A DNA stretch of 64,000 nt from CAYMUR01 sp964393615 (GCA_964393615.1 CAYMUR010000012.1:21544-85543); one strand, 5' to 3'; shown: positions 37,734 to 48,340, counted from the first letter of the stretch. Notes: generated by a model not told the origin, from the letters alone. Translations and numbers: made by a program.

Positions 37734-37980
37734 TTCCCAATTCGCTCAGAAGCTGACATGACTCAGAAGTTCGACAATTCAACCTGTCGATCCTAAGCTA
37801 ATGCGAAGGAATCGCCGCAGGTTGATGAAAATTGCCCTATTCATCCTTCCCAGGGAACCGCATCTGCTTTAAAGATCAAGGACCTTTTTCAGACCACTTG
37901 CAACAGCCTTTTATTCAACCAGCATAACATCATTCCTCTCTCTGACACAAAAACTGACCTTTGTGACGCTCTTACCGACC

Positions 37981-39042
37981 ATGATTACTTTCGCAACACA
38001 ACTCGGCGATTTGGTTTCTGCAATTTTTCGTGCCGCGGGATCGAAACCAGACGAAGCGGCCTGTATCAGTGACCATCTCGTAAAAGCCAATTTGTCAGGC
38101 CACGACTCCCATGGTGTCATTCGTGTAGCGGAATACATGAAATGGATACAAGAGGGAAAAGTACGGGCCAATCAACAGCTAGATTTTATCCTCAAAAGTG
38201 ACACCCTCGTCGTGGCCGATGGCCAACTCGGCTATGGACAAGCACTGGGAGTGCAGGCCGTAAAATTGGGCATCGATATGTCAAAACAGTCAGGGACAAC
38301 CGTTGTCGCACTCCGACACTGCGGACATCTCGGACGGATGGGACACTGGGCGGAAATGGCTGCGGATGCTGGACGAATCTCGCTTCACTTCGCGACGACA
38401 AATGGCTTTGGAACTCTCATGGCCCCCTTCGGTGGAATCGAACGTCGCTTGTCGGCAAATCCAGTTGCCATAGGAATACCACGTGGTGAAGCCGATCCAA
38501 TCCTGTTGGACATCTCCACTTCTGCCATTGCAGAAGGCAAGCTAAAGGTAGCACGCAACAAGGGAACGCAGGTACCGGCAGGGTGCTTGTTAGACGCCCA
38601 GGGTAAACCAACAACCGATCCCAGACAATTTTATGCAGATCCTCCCGGTTCAATCCTACCTTTTGGAGCTCACAAAGGTTACGGGTTAAGCGTATTGGTC
38701 GAAATGTTAGCTGGTGCATTGACTGGAAACGGATGCAGTCATCATCGTGCTCCACAACTAGAACAGGGTATGTTGTCTATTTATTTGAATCCACAACAGT
38801 TTGAATCGCCGGACGGATTTTTGCAGGAAGTCAATCTTTTTGTTGACTATCTGAAAAGTTCAACATTCGATGCACAGTCAACAGAAATTCTTGTTCCAGG
38901 TGAAATTGAAGCCAAGTGCCGAGTGCAACGGATGGAACACGGCATCGAACTTGACCCGATCACTTGGGAGCAATTGTCAGCCGAAGCACGTCGTTTAGAA
39001 GTAAACGAAAACCTGATTCAGGCTGCCATGGCGTCCAACTAG
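37981..39042 (+). CDS. Ldh-family NAD(P)-dependent oxidoreductase, second copy
   Basis: 353-aa member of the same Ldh_2 family as the gene at 4991. Motifs: GHDSHGVIRV (substrate-side block), RHCGHLGRMGHW with the catalytic His, FGTLMAPFGG, SANPVAIGIPR, and GAHKGYGLSVLVEMLAGAL with the conserved Lys. Candidate substrates are malate, L-lactate and related 2-hydroxyacids. I start at the ATG at 37981; a GTG at 37963 adds six residues. Sequence divergence from the first copy, including a different early motif (GHDSHG here, FTHGSK there), suggests different substrates. It has no operon partners: lpxK ends about 250 bases before and a transporter begins 430 bases after. Confidence 0.87.
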   Translation: MITFATQLGDLVSAIFRAAGSKPDEAACISDHLVKANLSGHDSHGVIRVAEYMKWIQEGKVRANQQLDFILKSDTLVVADGQLGYGQALGVQAVKLGIDMSKQSGTTVVALRHCGHLGRMGHWAEMAADAGRISLHFATTNGFGTLMAPFGGIERRLSANPVAIGIPRGEADPILLDISTSAIAEGKLKVARNKGTQVPAGCLLDAQGKPTTDPRQFYADPPGSILPFGAHKGYGLSVLVEMLAGALTGNGCSHHRAPQLEQGMLSIYLNPQQFESPDGFLQEVNLFVDYLKSSTFDAQSTEILVPGEIEAKCRVQRMEHGIELDPITWEQLSAEARRLEVNENLIQAAMASN

Positions 39043-39476
39043 ACACTTCAGTGCCAGAACAATTATGGGCATGCTCGTCTTTTCACCCTGGCCAACATTA
39101 TCGGATAGCATTTGTTCTGAAAACACTCGGAGATTCATTCCTTTCGTTTGATTTTCTGGAATGGATGAGGGCATTTTTCTTAACGCTGATGTGTGGGAAT
39201 TACCAGTTGTTAACCGGCTCGCCACACACTGTTCTTCATTTATCCTAAAGCGTTCATCTCACTGGTAGTTTCGTCGCGTTGACCAGTCGGCCAATGCTGC
39301 TATGCTTTTTACAAACAAAACAGGGCTGCATACTAATGACGGACACTCCTCGTTGAAAATCGTGGTAGTGTCTGGAAAAAATATTTCCGCTGACAAAATA
39401 CCGTCTTGCTAATAGCATTGAAAAAATAACGGTAACATCACTAGAGTCCTTAACATGCTCTAATCCTTGCCCACCC

Positions 39477-41192
39477 ATGTCTGAAATTACATCCAACACT
39501 CACCATTCTTCGACGGCACCCTATCCGGGGTCTCACGACATCCCACGCTGGAATATTGGGGAATTACCCGAGCCACCAAGATTTACGTCGAAGAATTGGT
39601 TTGCACTATTAGGTCCCGGGTTACTGATGGGCGCGGGGGCAATCGGAGGCGGTGAATGGCTGATGGGCCCCATGGTGACTGCCAAGTTTGGTGGAGGTCT
39701 GTTGTATTTAGCTGCGCTCGCCATCTTTGCCCAAGTTATCTACAACATCGAAATCAGCCGCTACGCACTGTACTCGGGCGAACCAATCTTCACTGGAAAA
39801 TTCCGCACACTACCTGGTCCGATTTTCTGGGTCTGGATCTATATCCTGCTGGACTTTGGAGTGTTTTTTCCTTACTTGGCATCGAACGCAGCCGTGCCAG
39901 TGGTCACCTTATGGCGGGGAGCGATTCCCGATCCCACCACTGATGAACTTCTATTACGCGGCGTCGGCATATCGATTTTCCTCCTGGCCATGGTCCCGCT
40001 CGTCATCGGCGGAAAGATCTACCACATCTTAAAAATCCTAAGTACTTTCAAGTTAGTCGTTGTGCTGGGATTCTTACTGCTTGTGGCATTGTTGTATTCC
40101 CATTCTGATACCTGGCGGGAAATCGGCCGAGGGTTTTTTCAACTCGGCAACATACCGGTGATTCGAGGCGAAGACCGTAACGACAATGGGATCCTTGACC
40201 CAGGTGAAGATTGGGACAAGGACGGTCACTTGGACGTCGTCGAAAAAGATCTCAACGACGATGGTCAGTTGAATCCTGGCGAGGACTTGGACCATGATGG
40301 TACACGCGATGGTTCGAGTCTAGACAACGCCTTTCTGGTGTTGTTAGAAGGACGCGCATGGCCTCGTGTCGACCTGTCCGTGATGGGTCTTCTGGCAGCC
40401 ATGGTCGCCATTGCTGGAGGCGGGGGACTCGGAAACACTCCCATCAGTAACTACACGCGAGACCAAGGGTGGGGTATGGGCGCGCATGTGGGTGCGATTC
40501 CCAGTATCATCGGAGGTCGAAATATCAAGTTGTCACATGTAGGTACCGTTTTTTTAGTGACAGACGAAATATTACCTCGTTGGCGACGCTGGTATCGTCA
40601 CGTCGTACGCGACCAATTAGCTGTTTGGCTTCCAGCCTGCTTATTAGGCGTGGCGTTGCCCAGCATGCTCTCCGTCGAGTTTTTAAAACGGGGATATGCC
40701 GTGGACAACGAATGGCTTGCCGCAGTCATGACAGCAGATGCACTGCGTGACCGTGTCGGAACGATGTGGGGCAAACCGTTTTGGTGGATGACCATCTTCT
40801 GTGGATTCCTGGTCCTGGGTCCCAGTTGTTCCTATGCAGCAGATGGTTCTATCCGACGCTGGGTCGATATCATTTGGACGACCGTTCGTCCGATCCGTCA
40901 ACTCAATCCACACTCCATTCGCTATCTCTACTTCGCAATTTTAGCTTTCTATGTAGCATTTGGAGTCGTGATGCTTTCGCTGCGTCGCCCCGAGTCGTTA
41001 CTACTGATGGCTGCCTTGTTCATGAATTTCGCCATGGGGTTTAGCATGTGGCACGCCTTGTGGGTCAACTGCACTATTCTCCCTCCCCAACTCCGTCCAG
41101 GGTGGTTCCTCCGCATTGCCCTGTTCCTGGCGGGTCTTTTCTACTGGATCATTGGCACAATATCAACCATTACACAATTGGGGGTATTTTAA
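39477..41192 (+). CDS. Nramp-related membrane transporter with an EF-hand-type Ca-binding insert
   Basis: 571-aa protein with about 11 membrane segments of the LeuT/Nramp fold. The N-terminal half begins with LLGPGLLMGAGAIGGGEWL. Between TM5 and TM6 (about residues 231-280, bases 40167-40316) is an acidic insert with several D-x-[DN]-x-[DN]-G-x-[LI] motifs, such as DRNDNGILDPGED, DWDKDGHLDVVE and DLNDDGQLNPGED, as in EF-hand or dockerin loops. In standard Nramp topology this loop faces the periplasm. The canonical metal ligands DPGN of TM1 and MPH of TM6 are not present; GAGAIGGGEW and AIAGGGGLGN stand in their place. It is therefore a divergent member whose substrate may not be a divalent metal. 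Confidence 0.78.
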   Translation: MSEITSNTHHSSTAPYPGSHDIPRWNIGELPEPPRFTSKNWFALLGPGLLMGAGAIGGGEWLMGPMVTAKFGGGLLYLAALAIFAQVIYNIEISRYALYSGEPIFTGKFRTLPGPIFWVWIYILLDFGVFFPYLASNAAVPVVTLWRGAIPDPTTDELLLRGVGISIFLLAMVPLVIGGKIYHILKILSTFKLVVVLGFLLLVALLYSHSDTWREIGRGFFQLGNIPVIRGEDRNDNGILDPGEDWDKDGHLDVVEKDLNDDGQLNPGEDLDHDGTRDGSSLDNAFLVLLEGRAWPRVDLSVMGLLAAMVAIAGGGGLGNTPISNYTRDQGWGMGAHVGAIPSIIGGRNIKLSHVGTVFLVTDEILPRWRRWYRHVVRDQLAVWLPACLLGVALPSMLSVEFLKRGYAVDNEWLAAVMTADALRDRVGTMWGKPFWWMTIFCGFLVLGPSCSYAADGSIRRWVDIIWTTVRPIRQLNPHSIRYLYFAILAFYVAFGVVMLSLRRPESLLLMAALFMNFAMGFSMWHALWVNCTILPPQLRPGWFLRIALFLAGLFYWIIGTISTITQLGVF

Positions 41193-41265
41193 ACAAACAG
41201 AGTAAACATAAACCACGGAGGTTAATGACAATCTTATTTTCGATACCATTTCGTCTACTCATTAT

Positions 41266-41511
41266 TCAGTCCTCCAAAAGAACATCAATTGCATCAATTC
41301 TCTTTTGTAATTTTTCTCGCTCTTGAAGAAGCAGCGTCCTTACATCCCGCCCCAGCCCGAGCGCAAACTTCTTACCAGCCGCCTTTTTTTTCCTTGAATC
41401 AAGAAAGCTGTAATCACATTTGTCGCATTGATTCTTTCTGGCATGCACTTTGGTGCCACATTTCGGGCACTTTTTCTGCGGACCCTTCCGTGTTGTTTTC
41501 TTTTTCACCAT
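41266..41511 (-). CDS. Small zinc-ribbon protein with coiled-coil tail
   Basis: 81-aa protein. The start at the ATG 41511 is decided by a near-perfect Shine-Dalgarno sequence, AAAGGAG at 41518-41524, six bases upstream; the frame continues upstream for 20 codons without such support. After a Lys/Arg/Thr-rich N terminus the pair CPKCG and CDKC, spaced by about 13 residues, forms a four-Cys zinc ribbon. The C-terminal 25 residues (LLLQEREKLQKRIDAIDVLLED) should be helical, possibly coiled coil. The basic N terminus suggests nucleic-acid binding. Family not recognised. It ends convergent with the Nramp-like gene, 73 bases away. Confidence 0.75.
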   Translation of the reverse strand: MVKKKTTRKGPQKKCPKCGTKVHARKNQCDKCDYSFLDSRKKKAAGKKFALGLGRDVRTLLLQEREKLQKRIDAIDVLLED

Positions 41512-42619
41512 TTGTGACTCCTTTTCCAAAGGGTTAAAGATTTCTATTCCATTCTCTGGAGTTTCCGACATTTATCATCGCGGAACAAGAGATATTACTT
41601 ATTACCCCCATTCATAACCGTTTCCATTTGTCATTGCCCGCAGACAATCGGTGTAAACTAATGCATTATTCTCATTTTATTACTCCTATTGCTGACGCGT
41701 TCATTTTATTTTATCCGCAATTTTATACTACCAACCCTGGGACCAACAATATCATTAACAATGAATACTTTTTATCATCGCATTTATTCAACTACAAGAA
41801 CGCGTATTACGCCAGAACAACCTGCCAAATCGATTGGTTATTCCGCACGCAATACACTCCGTTAATAAACTTTCACCAATCGCTGGCATTCCTTTTTTTT
41901 GTACCGAGTTTGATAAACATGGTAGCACGGCAGTTAAAACGTTCCCGCTTTTAAATCACCATCATTTGGGAATTCCCTTTGTATTCACCTTTCACCACGC
42001 TCCAACTCCCTGGTCACCCTATGTTTATTGGAGATTTTTTTTGGGATACATGGCAAGCATTTATTGGAGTAAAACACAAACGGGCGGATTATATAGAAAT
42101 GTATCTCCAACAAACATGTACAGCATAAAACCTCAATATTCAACAGAAGACCAATTCAAACAAAACCTAACGGCACTGCTTGGGACTACCATTTCCAACA
42201 ACACCTTTAAAACTGAACACTCCCATTCCCCGCTGACGGAATATTCGAATCATGAAAAGAAGTCATCATCAACGCACCCTGATCATGGGTTGTGGCGACT
42301 GGCATCTCACGCGAGCTTAATGGCCACGTGACGTGAATTCCTGGCTGGCAAACAGAACCAGGTTTGCTGGGACCCATTCTCACGAAACACACACGAAGTC
42401 CCTCCTTTCGATACTCGCTGCAAAATCGCTGCGTGCAATCGCGCAAGTCGCACACACCGCGGACCTGACAGGTCCCGATTCAGTGCTCGATTATGACGAC
42501 GGATCTGGTCATGGACTCCGGAAAAAGATGCCCACATTTTGATTTCCGGCGGCTATATCGTCATTCATGGCACGATTGTTCGGGACATAAACGCCTGGCA
42601 GGAAAAAACTCGCGTGCTT
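41512..42619. other. AT-rich stretch without a supported gene
   Basis: About 1.1 kb. From about 41640 to 42280 the sequence is strikingly A+T-rich: two hand-counted 60-base lines at 41641 and 41701 have about 37% and 32% G+C, against more than 50% in neighbouring genes. Open frames of 108 and 165 codons overlap here, but their translations are Phe/Tyr/His/Asn-rich and show no family resemblance, ribosome binding site or signal. I see no tRNA, transposase fragment or inverted terminal repeats. Confidence 0.5.
41518..41524 (-). promoter_or_regulatory. Strong Shine-Dalgarno of the zinc-ribbon gene
   Basis: AAAGGAG at ideal spacing (six bases) to the ATG at 41511. One of the best-matching ribosome binding sites seen in the window, where most genes have weak ones. 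Confidence 0.75.
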
Positions 42620-43432
42620 TCAAACATTTGACGGTAGTAGTAACTTTTCGGCATTGCCTCGCAAAATTCGGCGTTTGTCGGCTGCGGGAATATCCGCCTC
42701 CTCAATTCGCAGTCGCTGCATCCCCACGTGATACAAGGGAGTATCAGTACCAAACAACACGCGATCAGCGCCGATCTCACGCACGGCCCATTCGATCAAG
42801 TTTGGTATAATGCTCATCGCACTGGAAGTATCAGCGTAAACATTGCGATGTTGCGATCGCTGTACGGCGAGGACCTGGCGCGTCGGATCCTGGTCTTCGC
42901 TACACCCGATATGTGCCAAGATCAAGCGAACTTCGGGATACGCGTCTGCAAAGGGTAGAAAATCATTCGGAAGACTGTTTGCATGCCCACTGTGTGTCAG
43001 CACCACAGCCTGGTGCCGCGCAGCATACTGGAAAATTTGATCACCAAAATCGCGAATTGGATAGCAATGTTCTTCGGGATGAATCTTGATACCGACACAC
43101 TTGGATCGGCTCAGTATTGCGTCGGCCTGACGATAAGTATCAGGCCGAGTAGGGTCAATGACAACCCATTGCAAAACTCCATCTGTCCGTTCGACCAATT
43201 GGGCCGCATGGTCGTTGCCCGCCAGCACGTCGCTGGCGCCACGACCCCGGGGAGCAATTGCCTGTAGTGGTGACACTACTGTCCACTCAATGTTGTTTCG
43301 GCGTGCGCGCTCCAATACAACCTCCGCGTCTGCGGAAACCAACTCACTCAAAAACGGTGCCGTCAGCAATTGTCGGTCACCATAATGCGCGTGAACATCG
43401 ATGGCCGCCACCTTTTCGGTAAACAATGTCAT
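42620..43432 (-). CDS. Amidohydrolase-related metal-dependent hydrolase
   Basis: 270-aa TIM-barrel hydrolase of the amidohydrolase-2 (COG2159) family, which contains decarboxylases and lactonases. Metal-binding residues are the HAH pair in IDVHAHYG near residue 14, a His in VVLTHSGHAN, a His in LILAHIG, and the Asp in VLFGTDTP. The block VGIKIHPEEH carries a conserved Lys-x-His. It is cytoplasmic with no signal peptide. The start is ATG at 43432. It is divergent from the following aminotransferase gene. The substrate is unknown. Confidence 0.82.
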   Translation of the reverse strand: MTLFTEKVAAIDVHAHYGDRQLLTAPFLSELVSADAEVVLERARRNNIEWTVVSPLQAIAPRGRGASDVLAGNDHAAQLVERTDGVLQWVVIDPTRPDTYRQADAILSRSKCVGIKIHPEEHCYPIRDFGDQIFQYAARHQAVVLTHSGHANSLPNDFLPFADAYPEVRLILAHIGCSEDQDPTRQVLAVQRSQHRNVYADTSSAMSIIPNLIEWAVREIGADRVLFGTDTPLYHVGMQRLRIEEADIPAADKRRILRGNAEKLLLPSNV

Positions 43433-43735
43433 TTCGCCCTCACTAGATTTCCACCATTGGAAAAGACTATGGTATCAAGTTATTCACCTTTCACCGTAAA
43501 GTGTAGTCAAAGCCAAGGACAAATTAAATAATACGGCCCGTCTGGTGTCTGCCCCAGCACCCCGGTCATTTCTGACACACCGAGTCCGCCTAATTCAAAC
43601 ACAGCCACCATGTTTTTGGGCGGCTCGATTTACCGCACGATTGCAAATAAAATGGCGCACCGACAGCTAGTACGGTCGTTTTTTGACCTACTCTTGGCTT
43701 AATGAACAAGAAAGTCATTTCCAGCGAATACATCC

Positions 43736-45107
43736 GTGGCGACAAAAACACTAAAAGATATTACCGCTGCACTGGAAGCAGAATACTGTGCGGCCACCCA
43801 ACATTCCCAGGCGTGTTTTAACCGCAGCTGCGTGGTGATGCCCGGAGGGATAAAGGGTGGATATTCCTACAAACCGTATCCACTGACCATGTCGCGAGGC
43901 GAAGGTTGTTATCTGTACGACATCGAGGAGCAGCAATATGTTGACTTTGCCAACCATCACACGGCACAAATCCTGGGCCACAATCACCCCGCGGTGATAG
44001 AAGCAGTGCACAGCCAACTGGAACGCGGAATTGTATTAGGTGCACCGGTGGGTGTGGAAGTAGAACTGGCCGAAGAGCTGGTACAGCGGGTACCGTCGTT
44101 GGAACAAATTCGTTTTTGCAACTCGGGAACCGAGGCAACGCTCCATGCGATTCGTTTAGCCCGCGGTTTCACGAATCGGCCCAAAATTGCCAAATTCGAA
44201 GGTGGCTACCACGGCAGCCATGATGTCGTTGAAATCAGCGTCACGCCCTCCTTGGACCATGCCGGGCCAGGTTCAACACCGTACTCCGTCGCCACGACGG
44301 GTGGCATCTCGGTAAATGCAGCGGAAGAAGTGGTTGTGCTACCCTATGATGATGAAGCGGCTGTTGAGAAGATTCTCAGCCAACATCGACGTGAATTTGG
44401 CCTGTGTTATCTTCGAACCGAGAGCCGGCATTCTTTCACAACGAATAAATTTTATTCGGACGCTTCACGAGATAACACAAAGTCTTGACATTCTGCTCAT
44501 CTTTGACGAAGTGGCTAGTTTCCGAGTGGGTGTCGCTGGTCTGCAGGGCCTTTGTAACATCAAGCCTGATTTGACCACCTTCGGAAAGATCATTGGTGGT
44601 GGCTTTCCGGTAGGTGCGTTCGGAGGACGAGCAGACATCATGAGTTTGTTAGATCATCGCCAGGGTCCAACAGGTTTTACCCAAAGTGGAACGTTTAGTG
44701 CACATCCCATCGCCATGGCGGCTGGCCTGGCTACTTTAAGGCAGTTGACTCCAAATGCCTTTGCACACTTAAACGCCATGGGAGACCGCCTACGCAATGG
44801 ACTGCATGATTTGTTTGAACAAAACAAACAAATTCCAGCACGCGTGGTTGGTATCGGTTCGCTGTTCGGCATCCACTTTACGGACGAAGAGGTGGCCGAT
44901 TATCGTGCCCTGGCAAGAACTGACAAGAATTTCATTCCAGCTGTTTTTCTTGCCTTACTAAAACAAGGCTATTTCCCCAGTCAGGTGTTGTGTATGAATG
45001 CCGTGGCACTCCCAATGGAAATCCACCACGTTGACGGATTCATCGCAGCGGTAGGACATGCCCTGGATCATATCAGAAGTCGCATTGCTATCAGCGTTCG
45101 TTCCTGA
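43736..45107 (+). pseudogene. Class III aminotransferase (glutamate-1-semialdehyde 2,1-aminomutase-like), frameshifted
   Basis: Two overlapping frames together encode one about 455-aa PLP enzyme. The first, from a GTG at 43736, covers the N-terminal part (GGIKGGYSYKPYPLTMSRGE, then NHHTAQILGHNHPAVIEAV and FCNSGTEATLHAIRLARG) up to about 44400. The second continues with ACVIFEPRAG and LLIFDEVASFR, then FGKIIGGGFPVGAFGG with the PLP Lys, and ends at 45107. The shift falls between about 44385 and 44410. The family moves amino groups within or between small aminated substrates; members outside haem synthesis often act on cell-surface or secondary-metabolite intermediates. It may be an assembly error rather than true decay, since both halves are well conserved. 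Confidence 0.8.
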
Positions 45108-45457
45108 AGAGCCAGGATTCACACACCCTGGCCCGCAGGAAAGGCTTCCTTCATTCCCCATTGGCTCACGGCCTTCGGCAGCAAGAATTGCTGGTGCCCA
45201 CAACGTCACTGTGGAATCCCAGTGCTCACATTCGCGTGGTATAGCTCGGCCAAATTATTGTTTCCTGCTTTTTCCAACGCAAACCTTTCGCCACGACAGC
45301 AATTACCTCGTCGAAACACTCACCGGCTTCTAGTGCCGTGTTAACGCGACCCTTTTTCCTACAAAACACCGTTACCAATCACTTCTTGTCGCAACACAAA
45401 CGATCCAAAATTGGTGCTGAACATACCGGACACTGGTCCCAACCGTTCACTCACACC
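45108..45457. other. Intergenic region, nothing recognised
   Basis: About 350 bases between convergent genes. No coding frame of interest, RNA gene or clear terminator hairpin is visible. Confidence 0.35.
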
Positions 45458-46390
45458 TCAAAGATTCCCATACCAGGCAATTGTCTCGCGAAGCCCCTCT
45501 CGAAGAGACGTCTGAGCTTGGAAGCCAAACTCACGCAAAGCGCGAGTGGTATCCAGGCAGCGCCGTGGCTGACCATCCGGTTTGTCTGAATCCCAACGAA
45601 TCTCACCATGAAAATCACAAAGGTCACAAATCAGTGTTACCAAGTTACGAATCGTTATTTCTTCACCACTTCCCAGGTTGACTGGTTCTGAACGATCGTA
45701 TTGGTCTGTGGCCAAAACAATTCCCCGCGCAGCGTCTCGCACGAAAAGAAATTCACGCGATGCAGTCCCTGTTCCCCAAACGTCGATCCATGAACGCCCC
45801 GCCTGTTTCGCCTGCTGAATTTTGTGAATCAAAGCGGGTATGACATGACTTGTCTGGGGATCAAAATTGTCCCCTGGCCCATAGAGATTTACCGGAAGCA
45901 GGTTGACGGCATTCATCCCGTACTGTTCTCGATATGCCTGTGCCTGCACAATGAGCATCTTTTTAGCCAGGCCGTACGGCGCATTGGTTTCCTCCGGGTA
46001 ACCCAACCAAAGATCTGCCTCTTGAAACGGGACCGGTGTATGCTTGGGGTAGGAGCAGATGGTTCCTACGACTACAAACTTCTCTACATGCATCCGTCGC
46101 GACTGTTCTAATAACTCAATCCCCATGATGGCATTTTCGTAAAAATAACGGCCGGGATTCTCACGATTGGCCCCGATTCCTCCCACCACAGCGGCCAAAT
46201 GAATTACAGTGTGTGGCTTCGTTTCCCTGAGAAGATGTTCAATCGCAGCTCGCTCTCGAAGATCACATTCGGTGCTACGTGGGACAATGATTTCCGCTGG
46301 GCAAAGTTTTTCCAACTCATGGCATACGGCTCGTCCCAAAAAACCAGCACCGCCCGTCACCACCACTCGACGTTCGGTAATCGCACTCAT
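45458..46390 (-). CDS. fcl: GDP-L-fucose synthase
   Basis: 310-aa extended short-chain dehydrogenase that converts GDP-4-keto-6-deoxymannose to GDP-L-fucose with NADPH. It has the N-terminal Rossmann motif VVVTGGAGFLGRAVCHEL, the active-site Tyr and Lys in PYGLAKKMLIVQAQAYREQYG, and the family's VHLAAVVGGIGANRENP and NLYGPGDNFDP blocks. Length is typical. It lies among glycosyltransferase genes on the same strand, so fucose or a related sugar probably enters a surface glycan. The GDP-mannose dehydratase partner is not in the window. Confidence 0.9.
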   Translation of the reverse strand: MSAITERRVVVTGGAGFLGRAVCHELEKLCPAEIIVPRSTECDLRERAAIEHLLRETKPHTVIHLAAVVGGIGANRENPGRYFYENAIMGIELLEQSRRMHVEKFVVVGTICSYPKHTPVPFQEADLWLGYPEETNAPYGLAKKMLIVQAQAYREQYGMNAVNLLPVNLYGPGDNFDPQTSHVIPALIHKIQQAKQAGRSWIDVWGTGTASREFLFVRDAARGIVLATDQYDRSEPVNLGSGEEITIRNLVTLICDLCDFHGEIRWDSDKPDGQPRRCLDTTRALREFGFQAQTSLREGLRETIAWYGNL

Positions 46391-46550
46391 AGGACAATGG
46401 CTCCCGTCGTGATATTTTATTCAATCACCGTTAAATCAAAAAATTATTGACCGGTGAGATTCCTGGCAATTCGCAACGCGGGGAAATAATTCATGGTCCC
46501 AGTGCACTGATTTTAAACCATTTTCGCATCTACAAATGATTTCGCTCCAA

Positions 46551-48340
46551 TCACGCTGATTTTCGCTGAGGCATACCGCTTTGCGTGTTGCACTGTCGCG
46601 GCTCCCCGAGTGGTGGCAACGCTTCGGTCCACGAAAGTAGGTCCTGAAATACCTGACGAACCGAATGTTTCTGTTGCCAAACTGAGGCAAATTGGACAGC
46701 CGTTTTCCGATAATGATCGTAATGATTCAACATTTCATCAATCAAAAGAGGGGTATCCCCTGGTTCGGCCGCAATAAGCCCTACCGCCCCCCATGGCGTG
46801 TTAGCACTACTAGTCGCATCTTTTCCCAAAAAACAAAATTGCACATCACAACAAACAATCCGCCCGTGATGATAAGCATTGGACCAACGCAACTGTATAT
46901 GACGTGAGCCGGACGCCAAAGGAATCCAAACAGGCACACGCGCCCTATCAACACGATTTCCTACAATATTGGTAAGTCGCTGACTCTCCCTGGTGGATCC
47001 AGATACATGGCTGGTAATACGTACATACGTGCCGTCAGGCCAGGGAGACTGACAACGAAATCGCACCAAAATCCCTGTGGCATCAGAGGGAATCGGCAAC
47101 TCTACCGTGGCCGGTCGGTCTGAACCTGACAATACCAACGAAGAACTCGCAGTGCGACCGATTAGTGATAACTGTTTTAACAGACCATCTTGATGTTCAT
47201 AAATTGCCTCTGCAACTTGCTCGGCAAGCCAACAACCTGCTGGTACGATCACCGGCACTCCGGAAGCCAGCATTTCGACGAGAACACCACTGCATCGTGC
47301 AAAGTAACGACGATTGTCGTACAAAAACAAACCGATACCAGCTTGTCGGATATATTCGACATAGTCTTCAGGTGGAAGTGGATGGCGGACGGCCACAACC
47401 GGTTTCGAGCTCTTTTTGGGGTTGGCCCGGTTCGATGACACCTTGGACCGTAAAACTCGCAGCATGCTGAATGTTTCTATGCTCGACCTTGTATCATCAA
47501 CTGCGCTCGCCCCACCGAAAGCGTATCCCTCCAGATATGTTTCAGCGTCGGACCTAGCAAATACCTACCTTTTTCTTGCCGAAAATGGCCTGCCAACACA
47601 ATACTTACCGGCTGCTTGGACTGCACCGCAATACTTGTAGGACAAAAAGCAGAACTCACCGGATACGCCAGTTCATGAAACGTTGCCAATCCAAGTCGAT
47701 TGTATTGATCCGCCATAGATTTTGTAGGACTCAGCAGAACGACACGGTGGTCCGCAAGTTCGCTAAATGCGTTGAGAAAAAATTCTCGCAAAGCCTGAAA
47801 TTTCTGTTTTTGGTCCCGATACTCCGGCGTACGGCTCTGAAACAAATCAAAATGGAATTGTAGAAACCATACTGCTTTCCGCGATTGAGGACGGTTCCTC
47901 AAGTATTGCGCCAATCCCAATAGATCAAATTCTGACAATGTCGGTACAAAAACAATGTCACCCTCTACCAGTGACACCTGTCGAAATAGTTGATCACACG
48001 CATGCTCAAATTGGTTTAACAATTGTGTTCCACGGTAACAGCGCCATGCGTAATACAACCGTCGAGCAATACCATGCAAATTTGTAGGCAGCGCTGGACT
48101 CCAAAGCTGGCCGCTCTTATACAAACTGTATCTATTATTGAACGAATTAAATGGATACAGAGGATAGACCGGCCAGTTTTGTGGCACCTTTTCCTGCTCT
48201 CGGAAATGTCGGTGCACCGCTAGCACTACGTCGCGGCCAGACTTTTCTGCCGCCTGTCCGATGTGGACTGCATATTCATAATTGTGACCTCCCACTTTTT
48301 CCAGGGAATGGTCAATCAGGATGAATTTCTTTGCGCACAT
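46551..48340 (-). pseudogene. Glycosyltransferase (GT4-like with C-terminal extension), frameshifted
   Basis: The N-terminal part reads from ATG 48340 to about 47477 (KFILIDHSLEKVGGHNYEYA, with the donor-domain opening VSIVLAGHFRQEKGRYLLG and RAQLMIQGR). The frame then stops. A second frame, continuous through the same spot, carries on from about 47500 to 46551 with PPEDYVEYIRQAGIGLFLYD and FARCSGVLVEMLASGVPVIVP, the typical GT4 nucleotide-sugar region, followed by a beta-rich domain of unknown type. Joined, they make about 590 aa. The shift lies near 47470-47510. The beta-rich extension is unusual. Either the gene is broken or one base is wrong in the assembly. Confidence 0.7.

Noticed and set aside
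41834..42331. 165-codon frame in the AT-rich stretch as a gene
   Set aside because: Composition skewed to Phe, Tyr, His and Asn, no ribosome binding site, overlaps another open frame, no recognised motif.
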